From an uncultured Clostridia bacterium (GTDB taxonomy: Bacteria > Bacillota > Clostridia > Lachnospirales > Bianqueaceae), in the NCBI GenBank assembly GCA_937892735.1, contig CALBGL010000141.1, forward strand, positions 1 through 30,136: 30,136 nucleotides of DNA, written 5' to 3'. Position numbers and translations under genes: made by a program. This document shows, one piece after another, positions 15,474 to 21,746 of this stretch (within the stretch, counting starts at the first letter, position 1; every line of letters starts with the position of its first letter). Below the pieces are notes generated by a model. The model saw only the letters and a program-made list of their open reading frames with translations. It did no database searches and had not been told where the DNA came from.

Positions 15474-16049
15474 TTAGGAGCGAGGCCGTTTCTTTTTCTG
15501 GACGGAGAAGCCGAACTTTCCAAGCGCCCGGCCCGTGGCATAGTAAGTGCCGTGAATATAAGAAATCAATCGGCATTTTTCCATGCAGAGGCGCCCCGTC
15601 TCATCCATATACTTTTCATCGACACGTACGGCGGAAATCCGGGCCAGAAACATGTGGTGAGATCCCAAGGGAAGTTCCTGCGTGATCTGGCATTCCAGAT
15701 GAACGGGACTCTCGGCCACAAGCGGGGTCTGTACTGTTTCTCCGGGCAGTAAGGTCAGCCCGCAGGCGTTAATTTTATCGATATCCCGTCCGCTGCGCAC
15801 GCCGCAGAAGTCGATGGCGCGCGCCAGGTCTTCCGTAGGCAGATTGATGACAAATTCGCCGGTTTTGCGCAGAATCTCGAAAGAGAAACGCTCGGGACGC
15901 ACGGATATGTAAGTCATGGGTGGATCCGTGTTGACAATCCCAGTCCAGGCGACTGTCAGCGCATTGGGAGAATCCAATGTGCCGCAGCTGACCAGTACTG
16001 GCGGCAGCGGTGCTTCCAGGGCACCGCCTTTCCAGGTGAGTAGTCCCAT
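15474..16049 (-). CDS. Flavin reductase-like FMN-binding protein
   Basis: A 191-residue protein of the flavin reductase-like/flavoredoxin split-barrel family. Typical segments are PPVLVSCGTLDSPNALTVAWTGIV, then PMTYISVRPERFSFEIL and EFVINLP, the FMN-phosphate and isoalloxazine-contacting strands, and a late HHMFLARISAVRVDEKY. It ends in a basic KKKRPRS tail. The start is ATG at 16049 with AGGAGGT 5 bases upstream; a GTG two codons earlier would overlap that site. It is the third gene of the pyrB-pyrI transcript, 9 bp after pyrI. No established link to pyrimidine synthesis exists, so its substrate is unknown; ferredoxin- or NAD(P)H-dependent flavin reduction is the family role. Confidence 0.88.
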   Translation of the reverse strand: MGLLTWKGGALEAPLPPVLVSCGTLDSPNALTVAWTGIVNTDPPMTYISVRPERFSFEILRKTGEFVINLPTEDLARAIDFCGVRSGRDIDKINACGLTLLPGETVQTPLVAESPVHLECQITQELPLGSHHMFLARISAVRVDEKYMDETGRLCMEKCRLISYIHGTYYATGRALGKFGFSVQKKKRPRS

Positions 16050-16058
16050 GGGCACCTC

Positions 16059-16487
16059 CTATCGACGATCGTATTTTTCTTCGCAGTAGAGACAGCGATA
16101 GGTCTCTTTTTCTGGATCTGTCAGAACAAACACATGATCCAGACCGCGTTCTAGGGAGGTGATGCAGCGGGGATTGCGGCAACGTATGACATTGGTGATC
16201 TTCTTGGGCAGAGACAGCGTTTTCTTCTCCACGACCTCGCCGCCTTTGATGATATTGATCGTGATGTTATGATCGATATATCCCAGGACATCCAGATCTA
16301 CTAAATCGAGCCCGCCCTGAATCTTGATGATATCCTTGCGGCCCATCTTCTGGCTGACTGCATTTTTGATGATGGCAATGCTGCAATCCAGCTTGTCCAG
16401 GTTCAAATAATTGTAGATAGACATGCTGTACCCGGCCTTGATATGATCGAGTACGATGCCTTCTTCCATTTTTCCAACGTTTAACAT
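16059..16487 (-). CDS. pyrI: Aspartate carbamoyltransferase regulatory chain
   Basis: A 142-residue regulatory subunit that binds nucleotides and links catalytic trimers. The N-terminal allosteric domain is present (EGIVLDHIKAG, then LDCSIAIIKNAVS, GRKDIIKI). The C-terminal zinc site has cysteines at 103, 108, 132 and 135 (C-x4-C and C-x2-C). AAAGGAG lies before the ATG at 16487; upstream in-frame codons overlap the end of pyrB and have no separate site. It lies 19 bp after pyrB. Feedback inhibition by CTP is expected from the family. Confidence 0.96.
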   Translation of the reverse strand: MLNVGKMEEGIVLDHIKAGYSMSIYNYLNLDKLDCSIAIIKNAVSQKMGRKDIIKIQGGLDLVDLDVLGYIDHNITINIIKGGEVVEKKTLSLPKKITNVIRCRNPRCITSLERGLDHVFVLTDPEKETYRCLYCEEKYDRR

Positions 16488-16506
16488 GGCGTTCTCCTTT
16501 CTATAG

Positions 16507-17430
16507 TCACGCTGTAGGGACAAGTCCCAGAAGTGTCATGATCAGCGCCATACGAGCATAGACGCCGCATTGTACCTGTAGGAAATAGGCGGCTCTGGGA
16601 TCGTCATCGACTTCCACGGAGATTTCATTGACACGGGGCAGGGGATGCAGGACATACATGTCCTTGGGAGCCAGTTTCATTTTGGCCCTATCCAGAATAT
16701 AGCTGTCTTTTAGACGTAGATACTCATCCTCGCTGAAGAAACGCTCACGCTGTACACGGGTCATATAGAGGATATCCAACTCGGGCAGCGCCTCTTCCAA
16801 AGTAGTTGTTTCCTGGTAGGGAATCTTCTTCGATTTCAAGACGTCCTGAATTACATAGGTAGGAAGCCGCAGCACTTCCGGGGAGATCAGAACAAAGCGA
16901 ATACCCGTATAACGAGACAGCGCGTTGATGAGGGAATGGACAGTCCGACCAAATTTCAGATCACCGCAGAGACCGATCGTCAGATTTTTCAAACGCCCTT
17001 TTAGTGTGCGAATTGTCAGCATATCGGTTAGGGTCTGGGTCGGATGCTGATGTCCGCCATCGCCTGCGTTGATGACGGGAATACGGCTGTATTGCGCGGC
17101 AACCAGCGGCGCGCCTTCCTTGGGATGTCGGATGGCCGCGATATCCGCATAACACGAGATAACGCGGATAGTATCCGCTACGCTTTCGCCTTTCGTGGCG
17201 GAGCTGGAATTTTCAGAGTGAAAACCGAGTACTTTGCCGCCCAGATTCAGCATGGCGGATTCGAAGCTGAGCCGGGTTCGGGTGCTGGGCTCATAAAAAA
17301 GCGTAGCCAGTTTTTTGCCCTCGGCTACATGCGCATAGCGTTCGGGATTCTCGCGAATCTGTTCCGCCAGAGAGAGAACTTGATCCAGTTCTTCTACACT
17401 GAAATCAAGGGGATTCAAAAAGTGTCGCAT
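16507..17430 (-). CDS. pyrB: Aspartate carbamoyltransferase catalytic chain
   Basis: A 307-residue subunit that joins carbamoyl phosphate and aspartate in the first committed step of pyrimidine synthesis. The carbamoyl-phosphate motif FYEPSTRTRLSFE has STRTR at 49-53. GDGGHQHPTQTL carries the HPTQ motif, and HPLPRVNEI (about 266-274) closes the aspartate site. Length is standard. The ATG has AGGAGG upstream and a promoter about 35-60 bp before it. It is first gene of pyrB-pyrI-flavin reductase. No PyrR attenuator hairpin is visible in the short leader. Confidence 0.97.
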   Translation of the reverse strand: MRHFLNPLDFSVEELDQVLSLAEQIRENPERYAHVAEGKKLATLFYEPSTRTRLSFESAMLNLGGKVLGFHSENSSSATKGESVADTIRVISCYADIAAIRHPKEGAPLVAAQYSRIPVINAGDGGHQHPTQTLTDMLTIRTLKGRLKNLTIGLCGDLKFGRTVHSLINALSRYTGIRFVLISPEVLRLPTYVIQDVLKSKKIPYQETTTLEEALPELDILYMTRVQRERFFSEDEYLRLKDSYILDRAKMKLAPKDMYVLHPLPRVNEISVEVDDDPRAAYFLQVQCGVYARMALIMTLLGLVPTA

Positions 17431-17463
17431 ACGTACCTCCTGTATAGTTGGATTTGTGTACTT

Positions 17464-17492
17464 ATTATAATACAGATGAGAGATGAATACAA
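17464..17492 (-). promoter_or_regulatory. Promoter of the pyrBI operon
   Basis: On the minus strand TTGTAT (17492-17487), a 17-bp spacer and TATAAT (17469-17464). Confidence 0.75.
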
Positions 17493-17511
17493 TAATTTTC
17501 TTTTTTTAAGA

Positions 17512-17540
17512 TTGACAACTGTCCTTTCCTGCGCTATAAT
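17512..17540 (+). promoter_or_regulatory. Promoter of guaB
   Basis: Perfect TTGACA at 17512-17517, 17-bp spacer, TATAAT at 17535-17540. It diverges from the pyrBI promoter, so purine and pyrimidine genes share one control region. Confidence 0.9.
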
Positions 17541-17610
17541 TTGAAGTTACAATGGAACAATAGTTTCTGCTCTTAAGGACCTTTATTTTACTGATAGGAG
17601 GAATTCAAAC

Positions 17611-19119
17611 ATGGCTTATTACTTCAGTGAACCGTCCCATACTTTCAGCGAGTATCTGCTGGTGCCCGGGTATTCATCGGAGGAATGTATTCCATCTAAA
17701 GTGAGTCTTCGTACACCGGTGGTGAAGTACAGAAAGGGGGAAGAGGAACCGGCCCTTTCCATGAATATTCCTATGGTTTCGGCGATTATGCAGTCCGTCT
17801 CTGGTGAGCGTATGGCGGTGGCATTGGCGACGGAAGGCGGTATTTCCTTTATTTATGGTTCTCAATCGGTAGAAGATGAGGCGGCAATGGTGGCGCGGGT
17901 CAAGAACCATAAGGCGGGGTTTGTTCCCAGTGATTCGAATCTGCGGCCGGATCAGACCTTGGCTGATGTATTGGCCCTGAAGGAGCAGACTGGTCATAGT
18001 ACCATGGCTGTTACCGAGGATGGCACGGCGGATGGAAAGTTATTAGGGATTCTGACCAGTCGAGATTATCGTGTCAGTCGTATGGAACTGGATACCAAGG
18101 TATCGGAATTGATGACGCCCTTCTCCTCGTTGATCTACGCGGAAGAGGGGATTACGCTCAAGGCTGCAAATGATGTGATCTGGGAGCATAAGCTGAATTC
18201 TTTGCCCATCATCGACAAGAATCAGCGCCTGAAATATTTCGTGTTTCGTAAGGATTATTCTTCTCATAAGGAGAATCCGCTGGAACTGCTGGATCAGGAT
18301 AAGCGGTATGTGGTAGGTGCAGGTATCAATACACGGGACTTCGCGGAGCGTGTGCCGGCTCTGGTGGAAGCAGGTGCGGATGTTCTCTGTATCGATTCTT
18401 CCGAGGGTTTCACGGCTTGGCAGAAGAATACCCTGAGTTTTATCCGCGAGAAATATGGAGACAGTGTGAAGGTGGGCGCGGGCAATGTGGTCGATCGTGA
18501 TGGTTTCCGTTTCCTTGCGGAAGCAGGTGCGGACTTCGTCAAGGTTGGCATTGGCGGCGGTTCGATCTGTATCACGCGGGAGACCAAGGGAATTGGCCGG
18601 GGACAGGCGACGGCGCTGATCGACGTATGCGCCGCCCGGGATGAGTATTTCAACGAGACGGGTATCTACGTGCCGGTGTGTTCGGACGGCGGTATCGTTC
18701 ATGATTATCATATTACGTTGGCCTTGGCCATGGGCGCGGATTTCGTCATGCTGGGACGCTACTTCTCCCGCTTTGATGAGAGCCCGACAGATCGCTTGAT
18801 GATCAATGGCAACTACGTGAAGGAATACTGGGGCGAGGGTTCCAACCGTGCCAGAAACTGGCAGCGGTACGACATGGGCGGCTCCCAGAAGCTTTCTTTT
18901 GAGGAAGGCGTGGATTCCTATGTTCCCTATGCGGGCAGTTTGAAGGACAATGTGTCGCTGACGCTGAATAAGATTCGTTCTACCATGTGTAACTGTGGTG
19001 CGCTGACGATTCCGGAGCTGCAGCAGAATGCGAGACTGACGCTGGTATCCGCGACGAGCATCGTAGAAGGCGGCGCGCATGATGTCATCCTGCGTGATAA
19101 CAATAAGGTTGTAAAATAA
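17611..19119 (+). CDS. guaB: IMP dehydrogenase
   Basis: A 502-residue enzyme oxidising IMP to XMP, the first step of GMP synthesis. Two CBS domains occupy about residues 100-230 inside the TIM barrel (GKLLGILTSRDYR, SLPIIDKNQRL). The catalytic loop is GIGGGSICITRE with Cys320, where most bacterial enzymes read GPGSICTTR. The NAD/IMP segment is CSDGGI, and the mobile flap carries GSNRARNWQRYDMGG. AGGAGG lies before the ATG. It has a perfect promoter and a leader of about 65 nt. A short possible ORF follows at 12 bp, then a terminator. Function is secure although it belongs to a variant subgroup. Confidence 0.95.
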   Translation: MAYYFSEPSHTFSEYLLVPGYSSEECIPSKVSLRTPVVKYRKGEEEPALSMNIPMVSAIMQSVSGERMAVALATEGGISFIYGSQSVEDEAAMVARVKNHKAGFVPSDSNLRPDQTLADVLALKEQTGHSTMAVTEDGTADGKLLGILTSRDYRVSRMELDTKVSELMTPFSSLIYAEEGITLKAANDVIWEHKLNSLPIIDKNQRLKYFVFRKDYSSHKENPLELLDQDKRYVVGAGINTRDFAERVPALVEAGADVLCIDSSEGFTAWQKNTLSFIREKYGDSVKVGAGNVVDRDGFRFLAEAGADFVKVGIGGGSICITRETKGIGRGQATALIDVCAARDEYFNETGIYVPVCSDGGIVHDYHITLALAMGADFVMLGRYFSRFDESPTDRLMINGNYVKEYWGEGSNRARNWQRYDMGGSQKLSFEEGVDSYVPYAGSLKDNVSLTLNKIRSTMCNCGALTIPELQQNARLTLVSATSIVEGGAHDVILRDNNKVVK

Positions 19120-19131
19120 TAGAGGATGTAT

Positions 19132-19284
19132 ATGAAGTCTCCACACAGGGATGAGGGGGATTTTATTCACGTTATCTCCAGCTTTGGTGAAGAGGGAAAG
19201 GAGACGCTGCTTTTCGTGCCGTTAGATCTAGCGCAGGAGGTCGAGATGTTGTGGGAAGGGGATGCTATCTCATCAATTCAGTGA
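19132..19284 (+). CDS. Possible 50-residue small protein downstream of guaB
   Basis: An open frame of 50 codons beginning MKSPHRDEGDFIHVISSFG and ending in EGDAISSIQ. AGAGG lies 6 bases before the ATG at 19132; another in-frame ATG is two codons upstream at 19126. The frame sits 12 bp behind guaB and ahead of the terminator at 19352, so it would be co-transcribed. The product is acidic, with a plausible strand-helix pattern (ETLLFVPLDLAQEVEMLW), no signal peptide and no membrane segment. I recognise no family. Chance remains possible at this length. Confidence 0.45.
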   Translation: MKSPHRDEGDFIHVISSFGEEGKETLLFVPLDLAQEVEMLWEGDAISSIQ

Positions 19285-19351
19285 GAGGCCTGAAGCCCAT
19301 ACTTTTCTCATTAGTCCAAGGTGGAAATATGACATCTCCCCAATATGATAG

Positions 19352-19392
19352 GGACCCGCTGCAAAATAGAAATGCTGCAGCGGGTCCTTTCT
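19352..19392 (+). terminator. Terminator of the guaB transcript
   Basis: GGACCCGCTGC (19352-19362) and GCAGCGGGTCC (19377-19387) form a perfect 11-bp stem followed by TTTCT. Confidence 0.88.
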
Positions 19393-19506
19393 GCTGTTTG
19401 AAATGGAAATATAACGAGCGGCTTTTTAACGTAATTATTTTTCCAGACATCTGGGTCTACAGCCGACCGTGTTTCCAGTATTTTAAAATCGAAAGCCATG
19501 TCCGAA

Positions 19507-19688
19507 CGCCTCCCACCTACAGAGTGGGAATCGGCGGAAGCCCATGACCTCTTCCTCCTGCATCGATCTGCGCGAGATCGTGCTGCAGCTTATGTCTTTT
19601 GGAAAGATCGCCCCACAGAAGGCATTCCGCCTTCTCTTCCCAGACAAACCCATCCCAAAATTTAAAAAGGCGCCGCGTCGGACGCCTT
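19507..19688. other. Cluster of four hairpins, possible structured RNA or repeat
   Basis: Hairpin 1 has CCCAC/GTGGG nested in CGCC/GGCG (19507-19536). Hairpin 2 has CTGCA.CGATCT/AGATCG...TGCAG (19558-19588). Hairpin 3 is AGAAGGC/GCCTTCT (19617-19635). Hairpin 4 is AAGGCG/CGCCTT (19667-19688), with TTTTTAAATTTT next to it on the minus strand. No known RNA family was recognised. Confidence 0.5.
19667..19688 (-). terminator. Possible distal terminator for dcd
   Basis: On the minus strand AAGGCG...CGCCTT is followed by TTTAAATTTT. It is the first terminator-like signal after dcd, about 310 bp downstream, so the dcd transcript would run through the repeat array. Confidence 0.45.
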
Positions 19689-19715
19689 CTTGTCATACCT
19701 GAAAATAGAAAGTAG

Positions 19716-19990
19716 GCGTATAATTTATACGCAGCAACGAGATCGACGGCTAGAGAATTTTCCATCTGCGTATAAAATGTACTGCGAGGGACGGAGACGC
19801 GCCACGGATTGTACGCTGCATTGCGCCTCTGAAGCACGCCTTCGAGGAGTTGCGTATAACTTGGTTTTGGAAGGAACCACTTTATACGCAGATCTGCGAT
19901 TCTAAAGTGTCTTTCCACAAAACTGCGTATAAATCAGTTCTGAAGGGAGCTAATATATACACAGCACTGCAATTCTACAACGAATCTTTC
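19716..19990. repeat. Tandem hairpin repeats with TGCGTATAA/TTATACGCA arms
   Basis: Copies begin at about 19716 (perfect palindrome GCGTATAA-T-TTATACGC), 19767, 19851 and 19924. The copy at 19851-19890 has perfect 9-bp arms with a nested TTGGTT/GAACCA stem. The next copy starts 73 bp later and keeps the plan with a decayed right arm (TATATACACA at 19954). Copy 2 also has a decayed right arm (TTGTACGCTGCA). After the right arm, the last two copies share CTGC(G/A)ATTCTA. Confidence 0.85.
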
Positions 19991-19995
19991 TGCTG

Positions 19996-20532
19996 TCATT
20001 GTTTTTCGGCGTCCAGAAACACACGGGATCCGGTGGCGCCGCGCTGCCCCTGATATTTGCCGCGATAAGGATTTTCTGCGTTCTTATCCAGCTGCGCAAA
20101 GACAAGCTGTCCAATTCGGCGGCCCGCGCAAAGTTCAATAGCACAGCGGCTGGCGTTAAAGAGTTCCAGCGTGATTTCTCCCTCAAAGCCGGGATCCACC
20201 CATCCCGCATTTTGGATGAAAAGCCCTAAGCGTCCAATCGAACTGCGACCTTCTACAAAGGCCGTCATATGATCGGGAAGACGGAAGTACTCCATCGTGC
20301 TGGCTAAGACGAATTGCCCCGGAAGAAGCAGATATGTAGAGGCTTTGAGAGTACGATAGGGAACCGGAGAACCCAGGTGAATGATGCCATTGCTGGAATC
20401 CTCGACAATAGAATATGTATCGCCTAAGCGAATATCGACACTGGCGGGTTGGATCTGTTCTGGAGTTAATGGATCGATACTGATAATGCCGTCTCTCAGG
20501 TACTGGCGAATTGTTCCGTCCGATAAAATCAT
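19996..20532 (-). CDS. dcd: dCTP deaminase
   Basis: A 178-residue member of the dCTP deaminase/dUTPase fold, producing dUTP (or dUMP) from dCTP on the way to dTMP. Motifs are ASVDIRLGD (30-38), EGRSSIGRLGLFIQ (94-107) and WVDPGFEGEITLELFN (111-126) with the catalytic glutamate at about 123, followed by GRRIGQLVFAQL. The GFEGEITLEL form resembles enzymes that are bifunctional deaminase-dUTPases, but this cannot be decided from reading. GAGGAGG precedes the ATG. It is monocistronic and diverges from the esterase operon. Confidence 0.94.
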   Translation of the reverse strand: MILSDGTIRQYLRDGIISIDPLTPEQIQPASVDIRLGDTYSIVEDSSNGIIHLGSPVPYRTLKASTYLLLPGQFVLASTMEYFRLPDHMTAFVEGRSSIGRLGLFIQNAGWVDPGFEGEITLELFNASRCAIELCAGRRIGQLVFAQLDKNAENPYRGKYQGQRGATGSRVFLDAEKQ

Positions 20533-20590
20533 GGATAAGCCTCCTCAATGTAAAATATAGTGACTTTCTACCGCTCATAGGCAGCAAACT

Positions 20591-20632
20591 CGTGGCGTAG
20601 ATTCTGCAACTATAGGAAGCAGATAAGCCACG
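20591..20632 (-). promoter_or_regulatory. Hairpin at the 5' end of the dcd leader
   Basis: On the minus strand CGTGGC...CTGC pairs with GCAG...GCCACG in an imperfect stem starting a few bases after the -10 box. It may stabilise the transcript or regulate it. Confidence 0.45.
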
Positions 20633-20635
20633 CCT

Positions 20636-20664
20636 ATTATATCACAATCGGTTTCTTCTATACA
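20636..20664 (-). promoter_or_regulatory. Promoter of dcd with extended -10
   Basis: On the minus strand TGATATAAT (extended -10, TATAAT at 20641-20636) with a weak TGTATA -35 at 17 bp. The core GTGATATAATAGGCG equals the dapF promoter. Confidence 0.65.
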
Positions 20665-20666
20665 GG

Positions 20667-20684
20667 GGAGAAAATGTTTTCTCC
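20667..20684 (+). promoter_or_regulatory. 18-bp palindrome, candidate operator of the esterase-glycosidase operon
   Basis: GGAGAAAATGTTTTCTCC is an inverted repeat with 8-bp arms directly upstream of the -35 region. Its GAAAA..TTTTC core resembles LacI-family operators (GAAAACGTTTTC type). No regulator gene is in the window. Confidence 0.55.
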
Positions 20685-20685
20685 A

Positions 20686-20714
20686 TTTTCTTTTTCGTGA
20701 AAGTATGATATGCT
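20686..20714 (+). promoter_or_regulatory. Weak promoter of the esterase-glycosidase operon
   Basis: TTTTCT, a 17-bp spacer and TATGCT preceded by TGA (extended -10). A poor -35 beside a palindrome would fit activator or repressor control. Confidence 0.45.
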
Positions 20715-20744
20715 GAAAAAAACACTCACGAGGGGGTTATGGAG

Positions 20745-21734
20745 ATGGAACGTTTTACGACGCATACGCCGATGGGCGAATTATTCCGGCTGAAAGAATG
20801 CCAGGATATTGCGGATTATTGGATCAGCACGGATCCGCCAGGGCAGCGTCTGCAGGACGAAACTACACTGCAGGATCTGAAAAAGAAAGATCCCAATCGG
20901 AATATCGATTCCATGTGCGATGGAGTCAATCATCTGCTGGATAAGTTTCGGCAGGGGGTTCCGGTGGTTTGGGATTTTTGGAATGAAGAAGAAAAACAGC
21001 GTGTTCCTAAGAAACAGACCACCAAGCTATTCTGGCTTCCGGCGGATGAAAAGACGGAAGAAAAGAAGCCTTTTGTAACGATTTGTGCGGGCGGAGGATA
21101 TACGTCCGTCTGCTCATTGGTAGAGGCGTTTCCGGTAGCACGCAGGATCAATCAGCTGGGATATGACGCGTTTGTGGTCAGCTATCGTGTGGGAGGGCCG
21201 GCGCTCCTGCCTGCGCCTATGGAGGATCTGGCGCAGGCGATCCGGTTTATCCTGGAGAAGGCAGATTTCTTCGGAGTGGCGCAGGAAAACTATGCGGTAG
21301 CCGGTTTTTCAGCAGGTGGCCATCTGGTGGCAGAATGGGGATCTGACAATGTGGGATATGCTGCTTATGGGCTGCCAAAGCCTGCCGCGATCTTTCCGGT
21401 ATATCCCGTCATTGATATGAATCTAATCGTAAAACGGGGCGGTGGATTTATCCAAACGATTGTTGGAGACGATGTGGAGAAAGCGTTGCGAGAGTATTCG
21501 GTGCAGAACCATGTGTGGAAAGGATATCCTCCGACTTTCAGCGTACATTGTAAGGATGATCCGGGAGTGCTTCCCTGGCACAGCGAATGTTTGCAGGAGG
21601 CGATCCGTGCCCAAGGGATTCCCTGCCGTATGAAACTGGGAGAAACCGGCGGTCACGGCATTGGGGAAGGCCGCGGCAGCGATGTGGAAGGGTGGATCGA
21701 GGAAGCACTGGCATTCTGGAAAGAGCAATGGTAA
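20745..21734 (+). CDS. Alpha/beta-hydrolase esterase (acetyl-esterase-like)
   Basis: A 329-residue cytoplasmic hydrolase of the acetyl-esterase/BD-FAE type. Markers are CAGGGYTSV (oxyanion-hole strand, HGGG-like), the nucleophile elbow GFSAGGH (Ser about 189), an acidic residue in HCKDDPGV (about 272) and the histidine in TGGHGIG (about 304). No signal peptide is present. The start at 20745 is favoured because AGGGGG lies 8 bases upstream; an ATG two codons earlier would leave only 2 bases. It is first gene of a two-gene operon, 12 bp ahead of the large glycoside hydrolase, which suggests removal of acetyl groups from the same oligosaccharide. Confidence 0.88.
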   Translation: MERFTTHTPMGELFRLKECQDIADYWISTDPPGQRLQDETTLQDLKKKDPNRNIDSMCDGVNHLLDKFRQGVPVVWDFWNEEEKQRVPKKQTTKLFWLPADEKTEEKKPFVTICAGGGYTSVCSLVEAFPVARRINQLGYDAFVVSYRVGGPALLPAPMEDLAQAIRFILEKADFFGVAQENYAVAGFSAGGHLVAEWGSDNVGYAAYGLPKPAAIFPVYPVIDMNLIVKRGGGFIQTIVGDDVEKALREYSVQNHVWKGYPPTFSVHCKDDPGVLPWHSECLQEAIRAQGIPCRMKLGETGGHGIGEGRGSDVEGWIEEALAFWKEQW

Positions 21735-21746
21735 AGGAGAAAGAGA

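Larger units (their letters stand above)
19393..19995. other. Gene-free interval with hairpins and tandem repeats
   Basis: About 600 bp without a supported gene. It contains nothing recognised from 19393 to 19506, four hairpins in 19507-19688 and a repeat family built on TGCGTATAA in 19716-19990. A 133-codon frame on the minus strand (19517-19918) starts in the repeats and translates each repeat arm as Tyr-Thr-Gln, so it is probably not a gene. Confidence 0.65.

Noticed and set aside
14362..15576. A 404-codon frame on the minus strand
   Set aside because: It lies opposite the beta-propeller gene, which has matching motifs, a ribosome-binding site and a promoter; the frame is Arg/His-rich and without a family pattern.
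18043..19170. A 375-codon frame opposite guaB
   Set aside because: It is explained by codon use on the guaB strand; no family signature.
19517..19918. A 133-codon frame on the minus strand
   Set aside because: Its start lies in the TGCGTATAA repeats, each of which is translated as Tyr-Thr-Gln, and it crosses hairpins and a terminator-like signal. It is probably a by-product of repeats.
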